In this document: positions 25,564 to 35,858 of the stretch, in pieces
Layout of the letters: each line of letters opens with the position of its first letter
How positions within the stretch are numbered: the stretch's first letter is position 1
Assembly: GCA_036504445.1 (NCBI GenBank)
Contig: DASXVE010000034.1
Location: 124,001-188,000 of the forward strand
Direction: 5' to 3'
Length of the DNA: 64,000 bases
Source of the DNA: Candidatus Aquicultor sp.
GTDB lineage: Bacteria; Actinomycetota; Aquicultoria; Aquicultorales; Aquicultoraceae
Notes under the pieces: generated by a model
The model's input: only the letters and a program-made list of their open reading frames with translations
Database searches by the model: none
What the model was told of the DNA's origin: nothing
Made by a program: the position numbers and the translations under genes

Positions 25564-26879
25564 AAAGTGTTCCAGTAGAGGCCAGGGTATTCTTCTATAG
25601 CATTTACGTAGCGGCGTTCGTAGTTCTGGTCATGAGTCTAGCAACAAAACCGGCACTACCGTGGTTAGAGGTCGCTTTCTTTGCGCTGCTCATTTTCATC
25701 GCGGATTCTTTCGCCATCCAACTTCCCAAAAAGGCGTTCATCACCGTAAGCTTTGCAATCATTTTTGCTGCAATCGTTCTCTTTGGGCCGGTTGCTGCGA
25801 TTCTTGCGAGCACGATTACCATTTTAAATATCAACGATATCAAGCATAAAATCGGCTGGTATAAGATGCTCTTTAGCGCTTGCAACTATGTGGTTTCGGG
25901 GTGCGCCGCCGGTTTTACGTATAAGCTGGCGGGGGGCGCAATCGGCCACATCGGGGCAAGCGACTTTCCGTTTATCATCGCACCGTTCATCTTATCGTGC
26001 ACGGTGTTTTTCTTTACCAACACATCGCTGATCGCGCTCGCAGTAGGCTTTCTTTACGATGAACCGGTGGTTAATACCTGGCGCTATAACTTCCAGTGGT
26101 TGATCCCGAACTATTACGCGCTCGGCGTGCTCGGTATTATCCTGGCGCAGATTTACGCGTCATCGGGGCCGGCCAGCATCATCCTTCTTGTCGTGCCGCT
26201 GCTCATCTCGCGGCAGACGTTTATGGTCTACATGCAGCTTCGAGGCGCCTACGTCGACACCGTCAGCATCTTGGTGCAGGCGCTTGAAGCAAAAGACCCG
26301 TACACGCGGGGCCACTCGGAGCGCGTTGCCCAGTACGCCGAGGCGATTGCGCGTGAACTCAAACTCCCCGACAACAAGATTGAAACCTTGCGCTACGCCG
26401 CTCTCTTGCACGACATAGGAAAAATCGGTATCGCACGGCGTATCTTAAATAAGCCGGGTCGCTTGAGCGATGACGAATTCGGTCGCATTAAAACACACCC
26501 GCAGATCGGCGCGGAGATTATCGGCGATATCGATTTTCTTGCAGATGCCATCCCCGCGGTCTTTTATCACCACGAACACTTGAATGGTCGCGGTTATGCT
26601 TCGGGCTTAGCGGGGGATAGGATACCGCTGCTCGCGCGCATTATGACCGTTGCTGATAGTTTCGACGCTATGACATCGACCCGCCCATACCGTCCCGCGC
26701 TTAGTTTTGAAGAAGCTGCGGTAGAGTTGGAGCGCTGTAGCGGTAGTCAGTTCGATCAGCAGATCGTGCAAGCGTTTATCAAAGCCATGGGAATATCTTT
26801 AGAAGCGGAAAAACCTGATATTGAGGAGTTGCAGCTTACAATTGCAGTCGAGGACCCAGTACAGACTACTCTTGCTTAA
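25560..26879 (+). CDS. Membrane HD-GYP-type phosphohydrolase, GYP motif altered
   Basis: 439 residues from GTG 25560, overlapping the small upstream frame. Seven or so hydrophobic helices cover about residues 10-225, followed by an HD domain (about 235-420). Metal and signature residues are visible: GHSERV, LLHDIGKIG, HP..GAEII, HHEHLNGRGY and ADSFDAMTS. The canonical GYP reads G-Y-A here (GRGYASGL). HD-GYP proteins hydrolyse cyclic di-nucleotides, mainly c-di-GMP. The core HD ligands remain, so activity is plausible but specificity is uncertain. The next gene overlaps or abuts its end and encodes a related but more degenerate protein. Confidence 0.85.
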   Translation: MKSVPVEARVFFYSIYVAAFVVLVMSLATKPALPWLEVAFFALLIFIADSFAIQLPKKAFITVSFAIIFAAIVLFGPVAAILASTITILNINDIKHKIGWYKMLFSACNYVVSGCAAGFTYKLAGGAIGHIGASDFPFIIAPFILSCTVFFFTNTSLIALAVGFLYDEPVVNTWRYNFQWLIPNYYALGVLGIILAQIYASSGPASIILLVVPLLISRQTFMVYMQLRGAYVDTVSILVQALEAKDPYTRGHSERVAQYAEAIARELKLPDNKIETLRYAALLHDIGKIGIARRILNKPGRLSDDEFGRIKTHPQIGAEIIGDIDFLADAIPAVFYHHEHLNGRGYASGLAGDRIPLLARIMTVADSFDAMTSTRPYRPALSFEEAAVELERCSGSQFDQQIVQAFIKAMGISLEAEKPDIEELQLTIAVEDPVQTTLA

Positions 26880-26886
26880 GACATCA

Positions 26887-28086
26887 ATGATATTGCTCGG
26901 CGCGGCCTTTATTGGCGTTTTCCTGCCGAGATTTTCGACGGCGCACATAATGAGTGTGGCGGTTTTTGCTGTCGCCGTTGCGACGAGCAGGCTGCTTGAT
27001 GTCAGGCTGCCGCAGGGCGGCAAGCTTCACATCGATACGGCGGTAATTATCGCGAGCATTGTCTTATTCCCGTTTACGGATGTCATCGTAATAATTATCA
27101 GCGGTATTCTGGTAGCAATGCTCATCAAACAGGTGTCATTCGAACTCGGTAGCGCAGCCTACCCGCTCTCGCTCAAGATTATTACTGCGTTTATGGCGGC
27201 GTATATGTTCTATACGATTGGGGGCAGACCGGGTAATGTGGAGCCCGTATTCGGCATCGTTTCGCTTGCACTGTTATGTGTTGTGTACTCGATTGTCGAT
27301 CTCGGCTTTGATCAGCTGACCATAGCGATCAGGCGCGGAACCCCGTACTTCCCGGGTTTGGTTTCATCTGCGAAATTCCTCGGTCCCATCTATCTCTCGC
27401 TGTCTTCGCTTGGCGTGCTTCTTGCTACCATGTACAAGGGGATGGGCTATTGGAGCCTGGTTCTCTTCTTCGTCCCATTGCTCGTAACGCGGCTCTCATT
27501 TAAATCGTATCTGGATATCCGCAAAGTATATCGTAAAACGATTGAAGCGCTCTCGAACGCGATTGAGGCACAAAACTCAAAGCGCAGCGGGCACGGCAGG
27601 CGCGTCGCTAACTATTCCGTCGATATCGCCAAAGAGCTTGGAATTCACGGGCGTGAACTCGAGCTTATCGGCTATGCCGCGCTTTTGCATGATATCGGCA
27701 TGCTCGGTGTTGATGAGGATTCGCTCGATCAGCTGCTCGAAAACGTAAGCGCGCGAAGCGGCGAAGCGCCGCACGCAATTATCGGGGCTGAGGTTGTCGA
27801 GCAAGTTGATTTCCTGCAAGACGCCGCGGATATGGTGCGCAAGCACCACATACCATACGATAAGGTACGCCGTACCGATGTGGTGCCGCTTGGAGCGCGC
27901 ATCATAAATGTCGCAAGCCGTTTCGACCGGCTCACTAAAACCGATAGCTCGGCCGATCGCCTAACCCCATATCAAGCTATTAGCAATATCAAGGGGGACC
28001 AGGGCATTACGTTTGACCCGAAAGTGGTGCGCGCACTCGTCAACCTTTTGAAAAAACGGGGCAAGTTGATGGAGTTTGTCAGTTGA
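26887..28086 (+). CDS. Membrane HD-domain protein, degenerate relative of the preceding HD-GYP protein
   Basis: 399 residues from ATG 26887, 7 bases after the upstream stop; TTG 26872 or 26821 within the upstream gene are alternatives and no clear ribosome binding site decides. Multiple membrane helices (about 1-210) precede an HD domain (about 230-395). GHGRRVANYS and LLHDIGMLG are kept, but the second half reads HHIPYDKVRR, with no GYP, and the spacing before it is shortened. It may bind a nucleotide without cutting it, or dimerise with the upstream HD protein (inference). Clearly arose from the same family. Confidence 0.78.
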   Translation: MILLGAAFIGVFLPRFSTAHIMSVAVFAVAVATSRLLDVRLPQGGKLHIDTAVIIASIVLFPFTDVIVIIISGILVAMLIKQVSFELGSAAYPLSLKIITAFMAAYMFYTIGGRPGNVEPVFGIVSLALLCVVYSIVDLGFDQLTIAIRRGTPYFPGLVSSAKFLGPIYLSLSSLGVLLATMYKGMGYWSLVLFFVPLLVTRLSFKSYLDIRKVYRKTIEALSNAIEAQNSKRSGHGRRVANYSVDIAKELGIHGRELELIGYAALLHDIGMLGVDEDSLDQLLENVSARSGEAPHAIIGAEVVEQVDFLQDAADMVRKHHIPYDKVRRTDVVPLGARIINVASRFDRLTKTDSSADRLTPYQAISNIKGDQGITFDPKVVRALVNLLKKRGKLMEFVS

Positions 28087-28105
28087 TATGTGGTAAAAAG
28101 GTAGT

Positions 28106-28513
28106 ATGACGAATTCAATTACGAGTCACAATAACCAAAGACTCTATTTCGCCATCACAGTTTTCGCCGTTTTAAGTGTTTTAAGCTGTGCGCCACCGGC
28201 TACCGCTCGATTTGGAGTCGACCTTCAGAGCGGCATCGCCATGATCGAACCTGATCGTAAAGCCGCCGGTGAAAAATCCGAAACGGCTCTTTCCGAAAGC
28301 TATCAAAACCAGCTACTTCTCTTAAAGCTCATAAGGTATGCGGATAAGCTGCACGTGCGCCATGCATCCGAACAACGCTCATCAATGCATGCGGCACATA
28401 CCGGGCATGAGGTTTTCGCTCAGAATTCGCGGGCATTCGTCGCCCATCCTCGCACGCTCGCAGCCAGTAGTTCACCGGTCGCTGCCGGTTTTGCCCGCGC
28501 TCCGCCGGCCTAA
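28106..28513 (+). CDS. Hypothetical exported protein
   Basis: 135 residues, 19 bases after the HD-domain gene; AAAAGGTAG precedes the ATG. Residues 10-35 form a signal peptide (LYFAITVFAVLSVLSCAPPATA); the Cys resembles a lipobox but the preceding Ser is atypical. The rest is Ala/His/Ser-rich without a known domain. It could be secreted; composition is biased, so the frame is only moderately supported. Confidence 0.5.
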   Translation: MTNSITSHNNQRLYFAITVFAVLSVLSCAPPATARFGVDLQSGIAMIEPDRKAAGEKSETALSESYQNQLLLLKLIRYADKLHVRHASEQRSSMHAAHTGHEVFAQNSRAFVAHPRTLAASSSPVAAGFARAPPA

Positions 28514-28661
28514 CTTCGACATCTTCGTTTTGCAGGGACTGTAATTTGAGCTTGTTAAAAGCGTCTATTGTAAAAGCGCTCTCCCAGCGACTGCCTTGTA
28601 TGTCCTTAGTTTTACCAGGAACAATAGGGTAATTATCGCGAATATTTTGTACTTCCCGCCA

Positions 28662-28690
28662 ATGACCGTCCCTGTAAAACGTGTTACAAT
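28662..28690 (+). promoter_or_regulatory. Possible secA promoter
   Basis: ATGACC and TACAAT separated by 17 bases, about 52 bases before the secA start. The -10 matches well, the -35 partly. Confidence 0.4.
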
Positions 28691-28742
28691 ACCGTATTGT
28701 TTACACGGAACTATTTTGTTCTAGATGTGGAGTTGAATAACA

Positions 28743-31286
28743 TTGTTAAAAGCATTAGAGCGCGTTCTCCGTATGGGAGAAGGCAAAAAATTAAAACTAT
28801 TAGAAGAAAAAGTGGCGTGGGTAAACGCCTGGGAGCCCGAGATAGAAAAGCTTTCCGATGCCGAACTGAAAGGCAAAACGGATGAGTTTAAACAGCGTCT
28901 TATCGAGGGTGAAACGCTGGACGATATTCTCCCGGAGGCATTTGCAGTTGTCCGCGAGGCGGGCAAGCGGGTACTTCGTATGCGCCACTTTGACGTGCAG
29001 ATCATGGGCGGCATCGTCCTTCACGAGGGGAAAATCGCCGAGATGCGAACCGGTGAAGGTAAAACGCTCGTTGCGACACTTCCCGTGTATTTAAATGCCC
29101 TGAAAGACAAGGGTGTACACGTTGTTACTGTTAACGATTATCTCGCCAGGCGTGACAGCGAGTGGATGGGGCAGATCTACGAGTTTTTAGGGCTTAAGGT
29201 CGGCCTGCTGCAAAACGATATGCCGCCGGTGTTGCGCGTCGACGCGTACAAGGCCGACATTACCTACGGTACGAACAGTGAGTTTGGCTTCGATTACCTG
29301 CGTGACAACATGATTTCGCATATAAGCGAGCGAGCGCAGCGGGGCCACGGTTATGCCATCGTCGATGAGGTGGATAGCATCCTTATCGACGAGGCGCGAA
29401 CACCGCTCATTATCTCCGGTCAACCGGAGCAATCGGCGGACACCTATTATACGTTCGCACGCATCGTACCGCGTCTCAAGAAAGGCCGTGACTTCGAGGT
29501 TGATGAGAAGCATCGTGCGGTTTCGATTACCGAAGACGGTGTCGGCCGCGTTGAAGAGGCGCTCGGCATCGAGAATATGTACGATCACATCAACAGCCAG
29601 CTGGTTAATCACCTGCAACAGGCGCTTCGGGCGCACGCGCTGTTTAAGAAAGACGTCGACTATATCGTCAAAGACGGCGAGGTCATCATCGTTGATGAGT
29701 TCACCGGTCGTTTAATGGACGGCAGGCGCTATAGCGAGGGCCTTCACCAGGCGATCGAGGCAAAAGAGGGCGTGAGGATCCGCGAGGAAAACCAGACGCT
29801 CGCAACGATTACTTTGCAGAACTACTTTCGCATGTACGGTAAGCTTGCCGGTATGACCGGTACGGCGTCGACCGAAGCGGACGAGTTCATGCATATCTAT
29901 AAGCTGGAAACCGTCATAATCCCAACGAACCAACCGATGGTCAGGGACGACATGGCCGATTCCATCTATAAGAACGAAGACATCAAGTTCAAAGCGGTTA
30001 TCGAAGACATAGTTCAGCGGAATAAGGTAGGTCAGCCGATTCTCGTTGGCACTATCTCTATTGAAAACAGCGAACGTTTGAGCAAGATGCTCAAACGCCG
30101 CGGTATAGCCCACGAAGTCCTTAACGCCAAGTACCACGAGCGCGAGGCTGAAATTATCGCGCAGGCGGGCCGTAAGGGTGCGGTTACAATCGCAACCAAC
30201 ATGGCCGGTCGAGGTGTCGACATTATCCTCGGCGGCAATCCGCAGGATGCGGAAGAAGCGAGAGAAGTGTGCGAGGCCGGCGGCTTGCATATCATCGGTA
30301 CCGAACGCCACGAGTCGCGGCGAATCGACAATCAGTTGCGAGGCCGTGCAGGTCGCCAAGGCGACCCGGGTTCGAGCCAGTTCTTTCTCTCGCTCGAAGA
30401 CGATTTGATGCGTCTCTTCGGTTCAAACCGCATCGGCAGCATCATGGAGCGCCTCGGCGTGCCGGATGACCAGCCGATTGAGCATTCGCTCATTTCGAAA
30501 TCAATCGAAACGGCGCAGAAGCAGGTAGAATCGCAAAACTTCAGTATGCGAAAGCACGTTCTCGAGTATGACGATGTCATGAACAAGCAGCGCGAGCTCA
30601 TCTATGAAGAGCGCCTGCGCGTCCTTGAAGGCGCGGACCTACATGAGCGCATCGGAGACATGATCGACGATGTTATGCGTGCGGCAGTTATGGCCTTTAC
30701 AAATGAAGCCCAATACCCGGAGGAATGGGATTGGGAAGGTCTTCTCTCATATATTAATCAGTTGTTCCCGCTTGGGTGGGGTAAAGATGACATCGATATC
30801 ACGAAAATCGATCAAGAAGAGCTCATCGACCGGCTGGCGGATGCGGCAAAAGCCCGCTATGAAGCGCGAGAGGCTGAGCTAACACCCGATATCATGCGCG
30901 ACCTCGAGCGGCTTGTCATGCTCGAAGTCATCGATAATAAGTGGCGCGAGCATCTCTACGAGATGGATTATCTCAAAGAGGGTATCGGTCTTCGTGCGAT
31001 CGGCCAGCGCGACCCGTTAATCGAGTACAAAAACGAGGGCTTCAATATGTTTAACGGCATGATCGAGGCGATCAAAGAAGATGTGCTCCAATATATGTTC
31101 CATATCCAGGTGGTTCAGGAAGAGTCGGTTCGGCCGAAACAGAAGGCGATGGTCACGACTGGTGGCGGTTCTGATTCGGCACCGCCGAAACCGGTTAGGA
31201 ACGATGGGAAAGTCGGCCGTAACGATCCATGCCCGTGCGGAAGCGGTAAGAAGTATAAAAAATGCTGTGGTCTAGAGGCGTCGTAG
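28743..31286 (+). CDS. secA: Preprotein translocase ATPase SecA
   Basis: 847 residues from TTG 28743, with TGGAG about 8 bases upstream. Motor motifs are complete: MRTGEGKT (Walker A), [17 protein letters not shown] (Walker B region), the cross-linking domain, [10 protein letters not shown], and [15 protein letters not shown]. The C-terminus ends in a zinc-binding [13 protein letters not shown] tail that binds SecB or ribosomes. It drives export through SecYEG, which the many surface proteins in this window need. prfB follows after 4 bases, likely co-transcribed. Confidence 0.98.
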   Translation: MLKALERVLRMGEGKKLKLLEEKVAWVNAWEPEIEKLSDAELKGKTDEFKQRLIEGETLDDILPEAFAVVREAGKRVLRMRHFDVQIMGGIVLHEGKIAEMRTGEGKTLVATLPVYLNALKDKGVHVVTVNDYLARRDSEWMGQIYEFLGLKVGLLQNDMPPVLRVDAYKADITYGTNSEFGFDYLRDNMISHISERAQRGHGYAIVDEVDSILIDEARTPLIISGQPEQSADTYYTFARIVPRLKKGRDFEVDEKHRAVSITEDGVGRVEEALGIENMYDHINSQLVNHLQQALRAHALFKKDVDYIVKDGEVIIVDEFTGRLMDGRRYSEGLHQAIEAKEGVRIREENQTLATITLQNYFRMYGKLAGMTGTASTEADEFMHIYKLETVIIPTNQPMVRDDMADSIYKNEDIKFKAVIEDIVQRNKVGQPILVGTISIENSERLSKMLKRRGIAHEVLNAKYHEREAEIIAQAGRKGAVTIATNMAGRGVDIILGGNPQDAEEAREVCEAGGLHIIGTERHESRRIDNQLRGRAGRQGDPGSSQFFLSLEDDLMRLFGSNRIGSIMERLGVPDDQPIEHSLISKSIETAQKQVESQNFSMRKHVLEYDDVMNKQRELIYEERLRVLEGADLHERIGDMIDDVMRAAVMAFTNEAQYPEEWDWEGLLSYINQLFPLGWGKDDIDITKIDQEELIDRLADAAKARYEAREAELTPDIMRDLERLVMLEVIDNKWREHLYEMDYLKEGIGLRAIGQRDPLIEYKNEGFNMFNGMIEAIKEDVLQYMFHIQVVQEESVRPKQKAMVTTGGGSDSAPPKPVRNDGKVGRNDPCPCGSGKKYKKCCGLEAS

Positions 31287-31290
31287 AAGG

Positions 31291-32419
31291 GTGAAGGTAT
31301 TGGTTGTTGATTTAGCCGAACGCATTGCGGAAATAAGCGAAAAAATTACAAATATTAAGGATTATCTTTGACATAGACGGCAAACGGGAGCAGGTCGTAA
31401 AGCTCGAAACCGAGGCCGCAAAGCCCGGTTTCTGGGACGATCAGGAAGCTGCCCAGAAGGTTATGTCACATCTTAGTGACCTCAAAGACGATATCTCCAC
31501 CTGGGGGCAGGCGAGAGATGAGACTGAGGAGCTCGACGTTATGAACGAACTCGCTACTTCGGAAAACGATGAGGCGCTCGGGACGGAAGCCGAAAGCCGG
31601 CTCACCAAGCTTAAACGTTTTGTCGATGAGCTGGAGCTGAGAAGCTGGTTTACCGACCCTATGGATAGCCACGGCGCCATCGCAACGTTCTATCCCGGCG
31701 CGGGCGGCACTGAGTCGCAGGACTGGGCGGAGATGCTCATGCGCATGGTGATTCAGTGGGCGCGAAGCAAAGGTTTTGAGGTCAACATCAACGAGTATGT
31801 TCCGGGCGAGGAAGCCGGCATTAAAACCGCAACAGTTACCATCGACGGCAAATATGCTTACGGATATTTGCAGTCTGAGCGGGGCGTACATCGTTTGGTG
31901 CGAATATCGCCGTTTGATTTTAGCAGTCGCAGGCATACGTCATTCGCCTCGATCGACATTATTCCGAAGGTCGACCAGGACATCGATATGACTATCGAGC
32001 CGACCGACCTGCGTATAGAGACGTTTCGCTCAACCGGCGCGGGCGGCCAGCATGTAAACGTCACCGACTCGGCCGTGCGGATTACGCATATCCCGACCGG
32101 TGTTGTTGCCCAGTGCCAGAACGAGCGCTCGCAAACAAAGAATAAAGAGACGGCTTTACTGATTTTAAAAGCCCGGCTGTATGAACGCATACAGGATGAA
32201 AAGGCGCGGGAGGAAACCGAGCGCTATAAGGCTAAGAGAGACATCGCGTTCGGCAGCCAGATTCGCTCGTACGTGTTGCATCCGTACCAGCTTGCAAAGG
32301 ATCACCGAACCGGTCTCGAGAAGGGCGATGTGCAGGCGGTACTTGATGGAGAGATCGATGATTTTATCATCGAGTATCACCGCCAAAGGGTGCTCAAAGC
32401 AGCCGGCGGGCAAGGGTAG
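31291..32419 (+). CDS. prfB: Peptide chain release factor 2, programmed +1 frameshift
   Basis: Two frames join: 31291-31368 and 31370-32419. The first frame starts at GTG 31291 or TTG 31300 (AGAAGGG at 31285-31291 favours the latter) and stops at TGA 31369 after ...IKDYL; a +1 shift continues DIDGKREQ. The joined protein has about 375 residues, as usual for RF2. GGQ (about 251-253) hydrolyses peptidyl-tRNA; SPF in RISPFDF recognises UGA/UAA. Low RF2 raises frameshifting at its own UGA, an autoregulatory loop known from many bacteria. It ends 2 bases before the PHP-domain gene. Confidence 0.96.
31357..31372 (+). promoter_or_regulatory. RF2 programmed frameshift site
   Basis: AAGGATTAT CTT TGA C: an internal Shine-Dalgarno-like AAGGA stands upstream of the conserved CTT-TGA-C slippery stop. 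Slipping one base at CTT moves translation into the main frame. Confidence 0.95.
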
Positions 32420-32421
32420 TT

Positions 32422-33165
32422 ATGAACACGATTGCGTATACAATAGAAGCCGATCTACACGTCCATACGGTCGCCAGCGGGCACGCATACAGCACGGTCG
32501 ATGAAATCACCCGTGAGGCGGCGAAACGCGGCTTAAAAATGGTTGCAATTACCGACCACGGCCCGTGTTTGCCCGGTGGAGCGCACCGCTATCATTTCTG
32601 GAATTTGCGAATCATGCCGCCCGAGCTTCACGGCGTTCGCATTTTGCGGGGAATCGAGGCTAATATCATTAACGAGGCAGGGGAGATCGACCTGCCATTA
32701 GATTATCTCGAACATCTTGATATAGTACTCGCCGGTTTTCACCCGAGCTGCGGCTATGAAAGCACTACCGCCAAAAAAAATACCGAGACGCTGATCCGAG
32801 CGATTCAAAACCCGGTGATAGATGCCATCGTTCATCCCGGTAACATGAAGTTTCCCATCAAGCCGGAGCCCGTGGTCGAAGTGGCCGCGCAAGCCGGCAT
32901 GGCGCTCGAGCTTAACAATAGTTCGTTTTTGCCTGCAAGCAGCAGGGAGTTTGCCTACGAGACCGATGAAGCAATCGCTCGTTTTGCCAAAGAGCAAGCC
33001 GTGCCTATAATATTAAGTAGCGACGCCCATATTTATACTCAGGTCGGCGACGTCATGTATGCTGCCGCCTTAGCATTTGATGTGGGTTTGCCAGCCGAAC
33101 AGATACTAAACACATCCGTTGAAGCCGTCCTGGATTATCTTGCAAAACGGCATACGCGACACTAG
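32422..33165 (+). CDS. PHP-domain phosphatase (YcdX-like)
   Basis: 247 residues. PHP metal motifs are present: ADLHVHTVASGHAYST (motif I), AITDHGP (II), GIEANI, GFHPS, VHPGNM and SSDAHIYTQVGD (IV). The GHAYST signature matches the YcdX group of trinuclear-metal phosphoesterases. Probably a soluble phosphatase; the natural substrate is unknown. It begins 2 bases after prfB, within the secA-prfB operon. Confidence 0.88.
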   Translation: MNTIAYTIEADLHVHTVASGHAYSTVDEITREAAKRGLKMVAITDHGPCLPGGAHRYHFWNLRIMPPELHGVRILRGIEANIINEAGEIDLPLDYLEHLDIVLAGFHPSCGYESTTAKKNTETLIRAIQNPVIDAIVHPGNMKFPIKPEPVVEVAAQAGMALELNNSSFLPASSREFAYETDEAIARFAKEQAVPIILSSDAHIYTQVGDVMYAAALAFDVGLPAEQILNTSVEAVLDYLAKRHTRH

Positions 33166-33174
33166 GAGCTGGGC

Positions 33175-33909
33175 ATGAGAAAGGTACCGACAATCGCTAT
33201 TCTTATACCGATCATCGTAATTCTCGGATTCTTGTTCGTTATCGTCGTGCCCGCTCTTACCAACAGCGTTATACAATCCGCAGTCGTCGATACTATCAGG
33301 CATGATTATGGCGTAAAAGACAACGCCTATGTCAGAATCGATTCAAGTATGTTAAAGCTCGTGCGCGGCTCCATTGACGAGGTCTATATCGAATGCCCGC
33401 ATTGCGGGTTTGACGGTATTACGCCGAAGAGCCTGGTTGTTATCTTGCATGATGTTAAGTTCGATGTCGCGGGTACCATTTTGAATAAGAAAGGCTCTAA
33501 ACTAAAGAGCATCCGCGAAGCGGATGCGCGGATCGTTTTCGACCAGGCCGGGATTAATCGTTATGTAGCAGAGAAGTATCCCGATCTTAAAGGGTGGCCG
33601 CTACGGCTTTACCCGAACCTGATTACAGCGATGGCAAAAGTCGAAATGCTGGGGAAGGTCCAAGTTAGCTTTGTTCCGAGGATTACCGGCGACCGGCTTG
33701 TCCTGGAACCGCAGGACGCAAAGTTTGACGATACTAGCACGCCCTCGAATGATGTGGTGAAAGAGCTGAGGAAAATCGGAGAGGTCGCCGCCCGGAATTG
33801 GGTTCACGAAATACCGATCGGGCTGCCGGTGAGTAACTTACCATTCGGTATGAAAGTGACGAAAGTGCTTGTCGAACGGGGGCAGCTCGTGGTATCAGCT
33901 GGAAAATAG
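33175..33909 (+). CDS. DUF2993 (LmeA-like) membrane-anchored protein
   Basis: 244 residues; GGAG lies 7-8 bases upstream. One N-terminal membrane helix (about 7-30) anchors an extracytoplasmic beta-rich domain. The pattern VRIDSSMLKLVRGSIDEVYIEC...GITPKSLVVILHDVKFD and the C-terminal GLPVSNLPFGMKVTKVLVERGQLVVSA matches DUF2993, whose mycobacterial member LmeA binds phospholipid and affects lipomannan elongation. A CPHC pair (about residues 75-78) is unusual. Role here unknown; likely cell-envelope lipid binding. Last gene of the secA operon before a hairpin. Confidence 0.82.
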   Translation: MRKVPTIAILIPIIVILGFLFVIVVPALTNSVIQSAVVDTIRHDYGVKDNAYVRIDSSMLKLVRGSIDEVYIECPHCGFDGITPKSLVVILHDVKFDVAGTILNKKGSKLKSIREADARIVFDQAGINRYVAEKYPDLKGWPLRLYPNLITAMAKVEMLGKVQVSFVPRITGDRLVLEPQDAKFDDTSTPSNDVVKELRKIGEVAARNWVHEIPIGLPVSNLPFGMKVTKVLVERGQLVVSAGK

Positions 33910-33965
33910 GTCATATTGTGAGGTATAGTAAATAAATAGAAGACCATGTACTAATTGCATGTAAT

Positions 33966-33992
33966 CCGGGGGTCCCAAAAGCGGGGCCCCTA
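33966..33992 (+). terminator. Hairpin after the DUF2993 gene
   Basis: GGGGTCCC and GGGGCCCC around AAAAGC form an 8-bp stem with one G-U pair. A T run is nearly absent, so termination is probable but not certain. Confidence 0.5.
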
Positions 33993-34005
33993 ACTTTGTA
34001 TATCT

Positions 34006-34977
34006 TTGTATGAAAATATCAACGGGGGTGGTTTTGATGGGGTAAAGACGAGGTTTCTCACATTTGCGCGAGCTGCCCGCAGGAATCCTGCGCTGCCGTT
34101 GCGCAAGGCTGCGGGATTAGTGAAGCCCTCGGTCGGACGAATCCTATACGAGTATTTCGGCATAACGGTCGGCATACTGATAACGGCAATCGCCCTGGAC
34201 GTGTTTTTAATTCCAAACAGGTTGGCTGCCGGCGGTGTCAGTGGTTTTGCGACCGTTTTACATTATAGATTCGGTTTTGGTATAGGCATTACGATGGCCA
34301 TCATCAACGTTTTACTCTTTGCGATCGGAACCGGACTTAACGGCTGGAAGTATGGCATGAAGACGATATACGGAGCGTTCGGTCTCTCGTTTGCCGTTGA
34401 TGCGATTATGCCGCTCGTGCGGGCGTTCGTGGTGACGGGTGACCCGATTATCACAACGCTCTATGGTGGAATTTTGTCAGGCATCGGCATGGGGCTCGTA
34501 TTTAAGAACGGTGGCAATACCGGTGGTACCGATATTGTGGCGCAGATTTTGCAGCGTTACAGCAATCTGGGCCTAGGACAGCTCTTTTTACTTGCCGACG
34601 GTTTTGTTATGCTAACAGCAGCTGCAGTCTTCGGCTTGAAGCTCGCGCTGTACGGTATGATCGCGGTTATCGTAATGGGCCGTGTTATCGACTACATACA
34701 AGAGGGCTTGAGCGTAGAGAAAGCGGCATATATTTTTTCTCGGCATACCGATGAAATTGCTTCGGCGATCCTGGTTGATATGCAGCGCGGCGCGACTGCC
34801 CTCAAAAGCAAGGGTTACTATACGGGCGAGCATCGTGATACAATATTTTGCGTTGTTGAACGGCGCCAGGTTGAACAGCTGAAGCGAATTGTACACGCTA
34901 TCGACCCGCAGGCGTTCGTCATCATTTCAGATGTCTATGAGGTCGTTGGCGAAGGGTTTAAGCAGTTCGTCGCTTGA
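34006..34977 (+). CDS. YitT-family membrane protein with C-terminal DUF2179 domain
   Basis: 323 residues if read from TTG 34006; no good ribosome binding site marks this start and GTG 34120 would give 285 residues, a more usual family length starting just before TM1. Five or six helices (about 45-235) contain [21 protein letters not shown] and [12 protein letters not shown], both typical. The C-terminal cytoplasmic domain (about 240-323, [12 protein letters not shown]...[15 protein letters not shown]) is DUF2179. Function of the family is not established. Transketolase genes follow closely. Confidence 0.85.
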   Translation: MYENINGGGFDGVKTRFLTFARAARRNPALPLRKAAGLVKPSVGRILYEYFGITVGILITAIALDVFLIPNRLAAGGVSGFATVLHYRFGFGIGITMAIINVLLFAIGTGLNGWKYGMKTIYGAFGLSFAVDAIMPLVRAFVVTGDPIITTLYGGILSGIGMGLVFKNGGNTGGTDIVAQILQRYSNLGLGQLFLLADGFVMLTAAAVFGLKLALYGMIAVIVMGRVIDYIQEGLSVEKAAYIFSRHTDEIASAILVDMQRGATALKSKGYYTGEHRDTIFCVVERRQVEQLKRIVHAIDPQAFVIISDVYEVVGEGFKQFVA

Positions 34978-34990
34978 AAGAGGAGTTGTT

Positions 34991-35848
34991 TTGGTTACAT
35001 ATGCCGCACTTGAGGGCCAAGAGCTGATCGAAGCTCTCGAAGCAAAGGCGCGAAAACTTCGCGTGGATATTGTTAAGATGGTAGGTATGGCGCGCTCGGG
35101 CCACCCCGGTGGGTCGCTCTCGGCGGCTGATATTGTCGCCACGCTCTACTTCTATGAAATGAACCATAAACCCGATCAGCCGAATTGGTCTGATCGCGAC
35201 CGTTTCGTATTGAGTAAGGGACATGCCGCGCCGGTGCTCTACGCCGCGCTCGCCGAAAGCGGGTATTTCCCGGTTGATGATTTATGGACACTTCGAAAAA
35301 TCGACAGTCACCTGCAGGGTCATCCGGATATGCGAAAGACCCCCGGTGTTGAAATATCTACCGGCAGTCTCGGCCAGGGTTTTGCGACTGCGGTTGGTAT
35401 GGCGCTTGGGTGCAGGTTGGATAATAAGTCCTCGCACGTGTATGCGCTCATCGGGGACGGTGAAAGCCAGGAGGGCATCATCTGGGAGGCCAGCATGTTT
35501 GCCGCCCAGCATAAACTCGATAACTTAGTCGGCATTCTCGACTATAATAATATGCAGATAGACGGTCTGGTAAGCGATATCGTCGATATTCAACCGGCGG
35601 CGGCCAAGTGGACGGCGTTCGGTTGGCATACAATTGAAATCGACGGCCACAATATCGCAGATATTATTCAAGCACTTGATGAAGCACGCTCGGTTAAAGG
35701 CAAACCAACGATGATTATTGCCAACACCATAAAAGGCAAGTGCGTTTCATTTATGGAAGGTCAGGTCGACTTCCACGGCAAGGCACCAAGCGATGCCGAG
35801 GTAGAACAGGCGCTTTATGAACTTGAGTGTCTAGGCCCGATTGGATAA
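34991..35848 (+). CDS. Transketolase, N-terminal (TPP-binding) subunit
   Basis: 285 residues from TTG 34991, with AAGAGGAG 5 bases upstream; longer frames run inside the preceding gene. Motifs: [44 protein letters not shown] and the TPP motif GDGESQEG...NN. This is the split two-gene form of transketolase common in archaea and some anaerobes. With the next gene it should form an alpha2beta2 enzyme that moves two-carbon units in the non-oxidative pentose phosphate pathway. Stop lies 10 bases before the partner start. Confidence 0.94.
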   Translation: MVTYAALEGQELIEALEAKARKLRVDIVKMVGMARSGHPGGSLSAADIVATLYFYEMNHKPDQPNWSDRDRFVLSKGHAAPVLYAALAESGYFPVDDLWTLRKIDSHLQGHPDMRKTPGVEISTGSLGQGFATAVGMALGCRLDNKSSHVYALIGDGESQEGIIWEASMFAAQHKLDNLVGILDYNNMQIDGLVSDIVDIQPAAAKWTAFGWHTIEIDGHNIADIIQALDEARSVKGKPTMIIANTIKGKCVSFMEGQVDFHGKAPSDAEVEQALYELECLGPIG

Positions 35849-35858
35849 GAGGAGAAAC

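Noticed and set aside
31463-32419. prfB starting at ATG 31463
   Set aside because: This would drop the N-terminal domain; the frameshift site at 31366 and upstream frame complete the normal RF2.
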